NCBI RefSeq assembly: GCF_000260415.1 | Contig: NZ_BACP01000037.1 | Location: 1-64,000, forward strand | Direction of reading: 5' to 3' | Length of the DNA: 64,000 nt | Source of the DNA: Liquorilactobacillus mali KCTC 3596 = DSM 20444 | GTDB taxonomy: Bacteria; Bacillota; Bacilli; Lactobacillales; Lactobacillaceae | Shown: one piece after another, positions 44,861 to 52,491 of the stretch | Layout of the letters: the number at the start of each line of letters is the position of its first letter | Numbering within the stretch: position 1 is the stretch's first letter | The notes under the pieces: generated by a model | What the model saw: only the letters and a program-made list of their open reading frames with translations | The model's database searches: none | Told to the model about the DNA's origin: nothing | Program-made: the position numbers and the translations under genes

Positions 44861-45865
44861 TTATTCACCATAAAAAAGCCTAATGACTTCTTTACGAATT
44901 TTAATCCATTCTTTTTTTCTTCTAGTCGGATAGATTCTATTAGTTAGGCAAACAAATGATTGCTTGTTTTTTAAATCAAGTGCGATTGAAGTTCCAGTGA
45001 ATCCTGTATGCCATAATTTTGTAGAATCATTATTCCATGTTTGCCAGCCTAACGTCCTCCCTCCGCCAGAATACTGTCTTAATAAATTAATACTTTGACT
45101 GCTTAAAATCTGTTTTCCTTTGAAAGCACCTTCATTTATATACATTGAAGTAAAATTATTCAAATCGCCTAATGTCGAGAAAATTCCCGCATGACCACTT
45201 ACACCATCCAACAAATAAGCCTTATAGTCATGGACAACACCCTGAATAATCCCGCCTCTTTGTGGCTCATCTTCAGTTGGTATAAAACTCGCCAATGGTC
45301 TTTCAGATAAATTATATCCCGTATTTTTCATCAATAGTGGTTCAAAAATATGTTCATTCAAGCTTGTACTCAGTTCTCCATCAACTTGTGCAATTATCCA
45401 GCCTAAAATAATAAAGCCTAAATCTGAATAAACAACTTTTTCTCCTGGCGAACTAATTAAGTTTGTTTCTTTTATCCTTTTTATAAGTTCTTCTTTTGTC
45501 ATTGACCTAGCATCCGTGATGTCAGCCGGTAATCCACTGTTATGCATTAATAAATTAGCTATCGTCACTTGTGGATATTTGAATCCAAATAATATCTCCC
45601 CTATTTCTGTATTCAGATCAAGCGTACCACTTTCAATCAATTGCAGAATCCTAGTAGTCGTCCCAACAACCTTAGTTAATGATGCTAAATCATAGATCAT
45701 CGTACTAGTTAAAGCAATGTCATACTTACCATTTCCTTGCGTACCCAAGTAAAATTCTGAGCTATTCTTTTTATCAGTAATTGCATAAGAAACCCCGTAA
45801 ATATCTTTGCTCTCTATAGCTTCTTTAATACGTTCTGTGATTAATTCTACACTTTCTTCTACCAT
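44861..45865 (-). CDS. Serine hydrolase of the class C beta-lactamase fold (AmiE/YbbE-like)
   Basis: The protein has 334 residues, with AGAGGAAAA before the ATG and no signal peptide, so it is cytoplasmic. The active-site Ser-x-x-Lys is in YDLASLTKVVG, the Tyr motif is YSDLG, and HTGFTGT replaces the KTG box. In Bacillus subtilis the homologous fold in the murQ cluster, YbbE/AmiE, is an N-acetylmuramoyl-L-alanine amidase that strips peptide from MurNAc-peptide. The same position next to murQ and a dipeptide epimerase supports that role here. Confidence 0.8.
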   Translation of the reverse strand: MVEESVELITERIKEAIESKDIYGVSYAITDKKNSSEFYLGTQGNGKYDIALTSTMIYDLASLTKVVGTTTRILQLIESGTLDLNTEIGEILFGFKYPQVTIANLLMHNSGLPADITDARSMTKEELIKRIKETNLISSPGEKVVYSDLGFIILGWIIAQVDGELSTSLNEHIFEPLLMKNTGYNLSERPLASFIPTEDEPQRGGIIQGVVHDYKAYLLDGVSGHAGIFSTLGDLNNFTSMYINEGAFKGKQILSSQSINLLRQYSGGGRTLGWQTWNNDSTKLWHTGFTGTSIALDLKNKQSFVCLTNRIYPTRRKKEWIKIRKEVIRLFYGE

Positions 45866-45876
45866 CTTTTTCCTCT

Positions 45877-46767
45877 TTATCTCAGTGCTTCAATTACTTT
45901 ATTGTCATTCTTAACCAGTAGTTTTTGCGCATCTTCATAATTTAATTCTTTTTTCTGCATGACAATTGCTATCGGGACACTCTGCTTGGCCTCTTTTAAC
46001 TTTTTCCGTGCTTCTTCATCACTGCATCCGGTTGTTTCTGCAATAATCCTAACAGCCCGCTCAACCAATTTCTCATTAGTTGGCAAAACATTTATCATCA
46101 GGTTCTGATACACTTTACCATTTTTAACCATCACACCTGTTGATATCGTATTTAGTACCATTTTCTGTGCACTTCCTGCTTTCATCCTTGTAGAACCTGT
46201 CACAACTTCTGGGCCAACCACTGGAGCAATCGTATATTTCGCATGCGCTTCCATCTCGCTATGTGAAACACAAACTAAAGCTACACTCAATGCACCAATC
46301 TCATTGGCATAGTCTAATGCACCGATTGCGTAAGGTGTGCGTCCGCTCGCTGCAATTGCAATTACACTATCATATGAATTCAGATTTATTCTTTTCAAAT
46401 CTTGCCTTGCTAGTTCAATTGAGTCTTCTGCACCTTCTACTGCTTTGTATACAGCTTGCGCACCGCCAGCAATCAATCCGATTGCTTGGTCGGGCTTTAG
46501 TCCGTAGGTCGGTACCAACTCTACAGCATCTAATATTCCTAATCGTCCTGAGGTTCCTGCTCCACAGTAGATTAGTCTGCCGCCCATATTAAATTTTTTG
46601 CTGATTTCCTCAACTACCTGTGCAATTACTTGATCTTGCGACTTTACAGCTTCTGCAACTTTTTGATTCTCTGCATTAATGAGTTTAACCATCTCTAATA
46701 CAGGTAAATTATCAAGCTCCATTGTTCTAGGATTACGTAACTCTGTCTCTAGCTCATTTATCTTCAT
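45877..46767 (-). CDS. murQ: N-acetylmuramic acid 6-phosphate etherase
   Basis: MurQ cleaves the lactyl ether of MurNAc-6-phosphate, giving GlcNAc-6-phosphate and D-lactate. The protein has 296 residues from ATG 46767. The SIS-domain motifs are YCGAGTSGRLGILDAVELVPTYG at about residue 60, AGGAQAVYKAVEGAEDS, AIAASGRTPYAIGAL and VTGSTRMKAGSAQKMVLN. The C-terminal helical part has GCSDEEARKKL. It lies 11 nt upstream of the serine hydrolase and downstream of the PTS genes, with a degraded repeat between. Confidence 0.95.
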   Translation of the reverse strand: MKINELETELRNPRTMELDNLPVLEMVKLINAENQKVAEAVKSQDQVIAQVVEEISKKFNMGGRLIYCGAGTSGRLGILDAVELVPTYGLKPDQAIGLIAGGAQAVYKAVEGAEDSIELARQDLKRINLNSYDSVIAIAASGRTPYAIGALDYANEIGALSVALVCVSHSEMEAHAKYTIAPVVGPEVVTGSTRMKAGSAQKMVLNTISTGVMVKNGKVYQNLMINVLPTNEKLVERAVRIIAETTGCSDEEARKKLKEAKQSVPIAIVMQKKELNYEDAQKLLVKNDNKVIEALR

Positions 46768-46845
46768 AAGATCACCATTTCTCACTGATTAATTTTATAT
46801 TATTTACTTCTTATTATAGCGGCAAAAGTTAGTACATTTAAAAAA

Positions 46846-46911
46846 GACCGGATCAAAAGTTATGTTTTGACCTGGCCCTTAATTGATTAAGTATAAATCT
46901 GTCCCCTAAGA
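46846..46911 (-). repeat. Degraded copy R6 of the dispersed repeat
   Basis: It keeps the hairpin end (GACCGGATCAAAAG … TTTTGACCTGGCCC) followed by a weak trace of the AAATCTGTCC segment. It lies between the IIA gene and murQ, within a minus-strand gene run, and could cause partial termination before murQ. Confidence 0.45.
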
Positions 46912-46976
46912 CAAGCCCTTCGGTTTAGCGGTTTAGCGACTTATATACACACTTTTTCTATACATAAATCATTGAC

Positions 46977-47384
46977 TTAATCTTCGTCATCTTGATCTTC
47001 TGCTAATTTTTCTTTAACATTATTGATACCTGAGGTTCCCATCGAAATCAAGTGTGCAACATCAAGTTGCCCAAGCATTTTTTGATTACCATATTCAATA
47101 ATCATTGGTAAATTTATCCCCGTAAGCACTTCTAAGTTTGGGTACTTTGCCAACAATGCAACTGACACATTCGAAGGAGTTCCGCCTAAAAGATCTAAGC
47201 CCAAGATGATATCAGTATCATCTGTTTTTTCAATTTCTTCACTCAGTTCTTTTTCTAAGTCTTTAGGACCCATCTCTTTGGTCAGACTAAAAGTTGCAAC
47301 ATCATCAATCTTCCCAATAATTAGTTCTGCACTAGCTAGGATTGCCTTTGCAAGTGGTCCATGACTGGCTAAAATCAGTTTCAC
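46977..47384 (-). CDS. PTS mannose-family EIIA
   Basis: The protein has 135 residues, with a GTG start after AAAGGAGGG. The EIIA-Man fold begins MKLILASHGPLAKAIL with the phosphorylated His at residue 9. DLLGGTPSNVSVALLAK and LTGINLPMIIEYG follow as in the family. The acidic tail DQDDED is unremarkable. It receives phosphate from HPr and passes it to the IIB encoded four genes upstream. It closes the IIB-IIC-IID-IIA order. Confidence 0.93.
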   Translation of the reverse strand: MKLILASHGPLAKAILASAELIIGKIDDVATFSLTKEMGPKDLEKELSEEIEKTDDTDIILGLDLLGGTPSNVSVALLAKYPNLEVLTGINLPMIIEYGNQKMLGQLDVAHLISMGTSGINNVKEKLAEDQDDED

Positions 47385-47416
47385 AAAATTCCCTCCTTTG
47401 ATAAATTAGTGAGTAC

Positions 47417-48232
47417 TTATCCCTTACCTAAAATTCCCAAGGCTGAACAAACAACTGCAACAATGATAACTATAAAGATTGCCTTAGTTGATGTCATTTT
47501 CTTTCGTCCAAGTAACCAATAAATCAGTCCGACAAGTAGGCCTGGAACAAGCTTAGGAAGAATCATATCTATTTCATTTTGCAACGTTACAGTTACCTTA
47601 CCAATATGAGCAACAAATGGTACCTGTATATTAATCAACGTCGCAACTAGCGCACCGACCACATATACACCCAATAAGGTTGCTGCATCTGTCAAAGCAT
47701 TCAATTGTCCCTGCATTTTGGTTACAAGCGTTGTACCTTCACGATAAGCAAGTGGTAACTGGATCCAGCGAATATACATAATAATAAGGTTTGCTATCAA
47801 CCATATCACTACTCCAAAAGGATTCCCTTGAACAGCCATGTTTGCAGCAATCGCACCAAGTATCGCAGGAAGCAATGAGGCAAAGATTGAATCACCAATG
47901 GCAGCTAATGGTCCCATCAAGCCTGTCTTTAAACCAGAGACTGTTTCTAAGGACTCTGCCCCTTCCTTTGACTCAATTGCCAAATCTATTCCTTGGATAA
48001 TCGTATTTACCCATGGATTCGTATTGAAAAATTGGTTATGAGTCTTCATTGCCTTTTTCAATTCAGGCGTGTGATCACCGTATAACTTGCGCAGCTGTGG
48101 AAGCATTAAAAACAGATACCCTGAACCTTGCATTTTCTCATAGTTCCAACCCAACTGGTTGAAGAATAAATTACGTCTATTTATTTGATTAAAATCCTTT
48201 TTAGTTAATTTATAATTAGTCTTCGTCGCCAT
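47417..48232 (-). CDS. PTS mannose-family EIID
   Basis: The protein has 271 residues from ATG 48232 (MATKTNYKLTKKDFNQINRR), which has AGGATGG upstream. It overlaps the IIC gene by 17 nt. The typical segments are GWNYEKMQGSGYLFLMLPQLRKLY, NTNPWVNTIIQGIDLAIE, GLKTGLMGPLAAIGDSIFASLLPAI and four C-terminal helices. With IIC it forms the membrane channel. The IID length is normal. Confidence 0.92.
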   Translation of the reverse strand: MATKTNYKLTKKDFNQINRRNLFFNQLGWNYEKMQGSGYLFLMLPQLRKLYGDHTPELKKAMKTHNQFFNTNPWVNTIIQGIDLAIESKEGAESLETVSGLKTGLMGPLAAIGDSIFASLLPAILGAIAANMAVQGNPFGVVIWLIANLIIMYIRWIQLPLAYREGTTLVTKMQGQLNALTDAATLLGVYVVGALVATLINIQVPFVAHIGKVTVTLQNEIDMILPKLVPGLLVGLIYWLLGRKKMTSTKAIFIVIIVAVVCSALGILGKG

Positions 48233-49139
48233 AGATTTCACCATCCTCACTATCATTCGATTTTTCTTGAGATGAATCTTTATACGAACTTACCAATTCT
48301 GTTAACTTTTGCTTCTCAGTATTCCTTTTGTATTCATTTATAGCGAATCCTAGCCCAATCAAGGCAATTGCGACCATTGATACAGAATTAAATGATCCTG
48401 CAAATCCCTTTGATACTGTAGACATCGTTGTTCCCAAGGATTGAACATTTGTATACAGTGTGCTGAACAATGCAGTTAATGTAAAACCAAGGATTAAGTA
48501 TGCAATATGTTTTTTGACTGGTAAGTAGCGCAGTAAAATAGCAAATCCAACAGCAGGTAGTAATGCTCCTGCTGTAGCCAGTCCATTGCTGAGCCACTTC
48601 AGATGTGTATCCAAAACTTTAACTGCAGTCGATACGAAGTTACCACCAAACTGTAGGGCTAAGAAGACTGGAATACCACGTGATAAAATCCATGGAAAGA
48701 CCCCGTATAGATAATTCCGCTCAATTGCTGAGTAATTTTCTTCATCAATCAATCGATCAATCCGATGCTGGAAAAAGGTATTGGTAAAACGACCAAGAAT
48801 ATCAGTTTCGATCATTAATGATGCAACCGGAACCCCAATCGCCGCCACTGCCGTTGAGGCATTCATGCCTGTACTAATTGAAAATGCAGTAGCCAAAATT
48901 GTTCCTGAATTAGCATCAATTTTTGATGAACCACCGAATGTCCCTACACCTAAAACCGTTAATTGCAAACTCCCACCAATAATTAATCCCTTGGTAACAT
49001 CGCCCATAATAGCACCAGTAATCAATCCAGCCCATACTGGCTGAGAAAGGGAGGAAACAATCGTTAATTCATCCCATATTTGATACATTGAGTAAAGTGT
49101 TAATAGTAAAACTTGCCAAACCATAATATTTCCATGCAT
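48216..49139 (-). CDS. PTS mannose-family EIIC
   Basis: The protein has 307 residues, with AGGAGG 9 nt before the ATG. It is a polytopic IIC of the mannose/sorbose type: AGLITGAIMGDVTKGLIIGGSLQLTVLGVGTFGG, then SISTGMNASTAVAAIGVPVASLM, several helices, and a hydrophilic C-terminal tail rich in Ser, Asp and Glu. The tail is longer than usual (about 45 residues). Substrate preference cannot be read from the sequence. Confidence 0.92.
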   Translation of the reverse strand: MHGNIMVWQVLLLTLYSMYQIWDELTIVSSLSQPVWAGLITGAIMGDVTKGLIIGGSLQLTVLGVGTFGGSSKIDANSGTILATAFSISTGMNASTAVAAIGVPVASLMIETDILGRFTNTFFQHRIDRLIDEENYSAIERNYLYGVFPWILSRGIPVFLALQFGGNFVSTAVKVLDTHLKWLSNGLATAGALLPAVGFAILLRYLPVKKHIAYLILGFTLTALFSTLYTNVQSLGTTMSTVSKGFAGSFNSVSMVAIALIGLGFAINEYKRNTEKQKLTELVSSYKDSSQEKSNDSEDGEIYGDED

Positions 49140-49168
49140 ACTTGATTACCTCCTCCCGGTTTGTTTAC

Positions 49169-49651
49169 TTAGAATTTCTTTAATAAATCTATGAAGTTTA
49201 AAACAGGATCACTTGGTACCATTTGTGCGGTTACACTTACTCCTAACTTATGTAATTCATTAAAAGCGTCAACATCTGCTTGTACAACATTAATAGAGTT
49301 TGTTATTGCCTTTGTTTCATCAGTTTGTGACATATTTCCTACGTTAACGCTTGTGATGGGAACACCTTTTTGTATCATATTAACTAGTACGCGCGGATGC
49401 CTTACAAGAATAAACACCTTTTGCGAGTCGTATCTACCTTCATTAATGTTATTAACTGCCTTTTGTTCACTTAGAATACTCAAGTTTACTCCTGTTGGTT
49501 TCGCTAATTTAATACCAGCCTTAGCGACATCTGAGCTTGCAACTTCATCATCAATAACCATGATTCTTGTTGCACCTACAACATTAGTCCACATATTCGC
49601 AACTTGCCCATGTAATAATCGTCCGTCAATTCTTACTGCAGTAATTGCCAT
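49169..49651 (-). CDS. PTS mannose-family EIIB
   Basis: The protein has 160 residues, with AGGGGTGAG before the ATG. The phosphorylated His is in IDGRLLHGQVANMW, followed by IMVIDDEVASSDVAKAGIKLAKPTGV and VFILVRHPRVL. It is the first gene of the PTS operon, downstream of a 15-bp palindrome that may bind the RpiR regulator encoded just upstream. The later murQ and amidase-like genes indicate that the imported compound contains MurNAc. Confidence 0.93.
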   Translation of the reverse strand: MAITAVRIDGRLLHGQVANMWTNVVGATRIMVIDDEVASSDVAKAGIKLAKPTGVNLSILSEQKAVNNINEGRYDSQKVFILVRHPRVLVNMIQKGVPITSVNVGNMSQTDETKAITNSINVVQADVDAFNELHKLGVSVTAQMVPSDPVLNFIDLLKKF

Positions 49652-49815
49652 TAGATTCTCACCCCTTCAAAATATTATTCCCTTGCTGCCATGTCTATAA
49701 TTACAAAACAAAAAACCCGACTTCTGAAAACGAATGAGGCAACAAATCACTTTGGATAATTATTAATTAAAAATCAATAATTATTAGGGACGATTATATC
49801 ACTTAAAACATCTTT

Positions 49816-49830
49816 TGAAATAAGGTTTCA
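49816..49830. promoter_or_regulatory. Candidate operator for the RpiR/MurR-like regulator
   Basis: TGAAA-TAAGG-TTTCA is a perfect 5-bp inverted repeat with a 5-bp spacer, between the regulator gene and the PTS operon. Such TGAAA/TTTCA sites are typical of RpiR-family operators. Confidence 0.45.
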
Positions 49831-49895
49831 TAAATGGTGTGTTAATCAATTGTTTTTTGAAATTTTATTTTACTAAATCTAGCGAAAACGTTTTT

Positions 49896-50762
49896 TTATT
49901 TTCGATAATTAAGCTCTTTCTTATACTTCGCAACAATATCGTATGATTTACTAAGTAATTTAACGTTGAAGCTAAAGTTCTGACTTACAAAATAATAAAA
50001 AACAATATCTACAGCGGTAAACTGTGCAAGCAATGAACTTGTGGCAGCGATGCGATACTTGCTCTCTCTTGGAAAAGCTGTGTGAATACCTGTTTTTACA
50101 TAATTATCTAATAAACTATCTCCTCTTCTTGTTAAAGAAACAAGTGGAAAGTTTCTTTCACTTGCATGTATTGCCGCATTTACCACTTCTGGTGATTCAC
50201 CTGAATTGGATACTAACCAAACCAGAGTATCCGCTTGGTTGCCAACCAACTTTGGCAGTAGTGAATTCAAATTATTTTCGGCAATTGTCAAATATCCTAA
50301 CCTGCTCCATTTTTGTGCAATATTTTCAGCAACAAGACCTGATGCCCCCACGCCAAAAATAATCATTTGCTTACACTTATTTAACAATTTAACAGCTTCT
50401 TTTATCTCTTTTTCATCAATTTGTTCTACCGTTTCACTAATTGATCTTTGAGCATTTGCCAATAGTTTTTGTTTTATTGAATCTAATGCCTCATTCGCCG
50501 AAATATCACCATAACTTTTATTCCCCAGACTTCTTTTGGATAAACTAGCAGATAATTCGATTTTTAATGCAGTGAAACTCTCCAACTCTAAATCTTTCAC
50601 AAGTCTAACGACTGTCGCAGAGCTTGAATCTGCAGCTTGTGCTAATTGTGCAATTTTCATTTTTATTACTTTATTTGGATTTTGTAAAATATACTCTGCA
50701 ACTTTCCTTTTTGATTTTGAAAGTCGCGGTAAGGAATTTAATATCTCATTTTCAATACCCAT
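49896..50762 (-). CDS. RpiR-family transcriptional regulator (MurR-like)
   Basis: The protein has 288 residues, with AAGGAGAG before the ATG. The N-terminal HTH reads LPRLSKSKRKVAEYILQNP … KMKIAQLAQAADSSSATVVRLVKDL. The C-terminal SIS domain (IIFGVGASGLVAENIAQKWSRLG, LVWLVSNSGESPEVVNAAIHA) binds a phosphosugar. In E. coli and Bacillus, MurR of this family responds to MurNAc-6-phosphate. Genomic linkage to murQ makes the same ligand likely here, though GlcNAc-6-phosphate or another sugar phosphate is possible. Confidence 0.88.
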   Translation of the reverse strand: MGIENEILNSLPRLSKSKRKVAEYILQNPNKVIKMKIAQLAQAADSSSATVVRLVKDLELESFTALKIELSASLSKRSLGNKSYGDISANEALDSIKQKLLANAQRSISETVEQIDEKEIKEAVKLLNKCKQMIIFGVGASGLVAENIAQKWSRLGYLTIAENNLNSLLPKLVGNQADTLVWLVSNSGESPEVVNAAIHASERNFPLVSLTRRGDSLLDNYVKTGIHTAFPRESKYRIAATSSLLAQFTAVDIVFYYFVSQNFSFNVKLLSKSYDIVAKYKKELNYRK

Positions 50763-50928
50763 GTTCCATCTCTCCTTAATGTATTCTCTAATTTCCGTTT
50801 TTTATTACACAACACAAGCACATTTCAGCTTGCCTTATCTTACAATCATTTTAATTTTTTATCAATTGTTTTTAAATATATTAAAAATACCACATCTATA
50901 TTAATAAAAGTCGAACAAGTTGCCATCG

Positions 50929-51027
50929 ACTATCGTCCACTTGTCAAACATTGAAGACTCAAACCAAATTCTGGTGTTAGAAAAAGACAGAATAATAGAA
51001 TGCGGTTCATATACATCATTAATATAA
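50929..51027 (+). pseudogene. C-terminal relic of an ABC transporter ATPase
   Basis: In one frame the sequence reads TIVHLSNIEDSNQILVLEKD, then RIIECGSYTSLI and stop, which is the H-loop and end of an exporter-type nucleotide-binding domain (compare VAHRLSTI … QILVLEKGRIIECGSH). Everything upstream of the H-loop is missing and the loop itself is damaged. The rest of this gap of about 400 bp holds no gene. Confidence 0.6.
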
Positions 51028-51169
51028 AGAAACGGTATATATCATCAGATATATCAAATGTAAGCAGAACAATTATAGATTTGTACTTAGGCAAATTATT
51101 TAACCAACCTACCTTCTTTGTAATAAAGTAAAGGTGTACTTAAAATAAATTCGCAGGAGGCAAAATTTT

Positions 51170-52009
51170 ATGAAAATTCCCAATAGATTATTGAATGACG
51201 GACATTTAATTCCTAAAATTGGATTTGGTACTTATCAAATTCGTGGTGGTCAAGGAATTGATCAAATACTTTCTGCCATTCAAGATGGTTATCGTCTGTT
51301 AGACACCTCAACAAACTATGACAGCGAAGGAATTGTTGGTGAAGCTATTCGCCGCTCTGGAATTCCACGATCCGAATTTTTTGTTACCAGTAAATTGCCC
51401 GGGAAATATCATCATTACGAAGATGCTTTGATGATGATTCAAGAGTCTCTTTGCCGCATGGGTTTAGACTATTTTGACCTTTACTTGATTCATTGGCCGC
51501 TTCCAAAAAGAAAACTCTATACTGAAGCTTGGCGTGCATTGGTTACAGCTCAAAAAATTGGCCTTTGCCGTTCAATTGGTGTTTCTAATTTTGAACCGGA
51601 ACATTTAGACAAAATTATTGCTGATACAGGAGTTACACCAGCCATTAACCAAATTGAGGTTCACCCTTATTGGGTCCAAGACAAGATGCTATCAGAGAAT
51701 ACTAAACGCAAAATTGTCACTGAGGCATGGAGTCCACTTGGACGAGGTAATCGTACACTTAAAGAAAAAATAATTACGGATTTGGCTGAAAAATACCAAA
51801 AAAATGTTGGCCAAATTGTTTTAAGATGGCATGTACAACGTGGTATTATTCCAATTCCCAAATCAAGCAACCTTCTCCATCAACGAGAAAATGCAGATAT
51901 TTTTGATTTTGAACTAACATCAGAAGAAATTACTGCAATTAATAGTTTGTCTCATGTTGATGGAAGGATAGATAATCAAGATCCAAATGAATATGAGGAA
52001 TTTGATTAA
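51170..52009 (+). CDS. Aldo/keto reductase
   Basis: The protein has 279 residues, with GGAGG about 9 nt before the ATG. The (beta/alpha)8 NADPH-dependent reductase carries the tetrad Asp and Tyr in RLLDTSTNYDSE, Lys in FFVTSKLPGKYHH and His in LYLIHWPLP. GVSNFEPEHLDKI and IPIPKSSN complete the cofactor site. It resembles the 2,5-diketo-gluconate/glyoxal reductase type; the substrate is unassigned. It is monocistronic. Confidence 0.9.
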   Translation: MKIPNRLLNDGHLIPKIGFGTYQIRGGQGIDQILSAIQDGYRLLDTSTNYDSEGIVGEAIRRSGIPRSEFFVTSKLPGKYHHYEDALMMIQESLCRMGLDYFDLYLIHWPLPKRKLYTEAWRALVTAQKIGLCRSIGVSNFEPEHLDKIIADTGVTPAINQIEVHPYWVQDKMLSENTKRKIVTEAWSPLGRGNRTLKEKIITDLAEKYQKNVGQIVLRWHVQRGIIPIPKSSNLLHQRENADIFDFELTSEEITAINSLSHVDGRIDNQDPNEYEEFD

Positions 52010-52255
52010 GTTTATCAAGAACTAACCTAGAGAGAATGGTATGCGTGCTTTACAATTAATACGTAGAGCTGTGTGTATTGTTCTCTTTTTCATTCATATT
52101 TAACTTTTTTTTGCTTCGCAATGCCATTAAAATCAAGCCATTATTCATTTTCAAAAGATAGTTGCCTCAAAATCTAACGAAAATGTAATTTTTTGTCAAA
52201 AGTATATTTACTTATTAATCATAATATGATATAAATATATACATGCTAATAATAT

Positions 52256-52327
52256 TGCTCAGTAGTTCAGTGGTAGAATAATTGACTGTTAATCAAGAGG
52301 TCGTAGGTTCGAACCCTACCTGAGCAG
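52256..52327 (+). tRNA. tRNA-Asn (anticodon GTT)
   Basis: This 72-nt cloverleaf has acceptor TGCTCAG/CTGAGCA, D-stem GTTC/GAAT (one G-T pair), anticodon stem TTGAC… with loop CTGTTAA, T-arm GTAGGTTCGAACCCTAC and discriminator G. It is an isolated tRNA with weaker D and anticodon stems than the usual lactobacillal tRNA-Asn, but it is foldable. Confidence 0.92.
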
Positions 52328-52335
52328 CTAACCTA

Positions 52336-52369
52336 AAGTATCTTGCTGATTTGGCAAGGTGCTTTTTTT
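52336..52369 (+). terminator. Terminator after tRNA-Asn
   Basis: AAGTATCTTGC pairs with GCAAGGTGCTT (including G-T pairs), and seven T residues follow. Confidence 0.75.
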
Positions 52370-52408
52370 CTACGCTGAATCAGTAATTATTAATTAAATT
52401 GCGATTAT

Positions 52409-52458
52409 AAAAAGTACAGCATCGGGTATTAAACTCTACACCTAATGCTGTACTTTTT
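52409..52458. terminator. Terminator of the phosphoesterase operon
   Basis: AAAAAGTACAGCAT pairs with ATGCTGTACTTTTT around a loop of about 22 nt. It is symmetric, but its obvious client is the minus-strand gene ending at 52492. Confidence 0.8.
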
Positions 52459-52491
52459 CGTCTCTTGATACTAACCGATGATTTCTTTCAT

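Noticed and set aside
49191-49700. 169-codon plus-strand ORF over the EIIB gene
   Set aside because: It is an antisense shadow; the minus-strand frame has full EIIB motifs and a ribosome site.
49715-49728. cre-like sequence TGAAAACGAATGAG upstream of the PTS operon
   Set aside because: It misses the conserved C near the 3' end of the consensus and is not palindromic, so it is too weak to list as a site.
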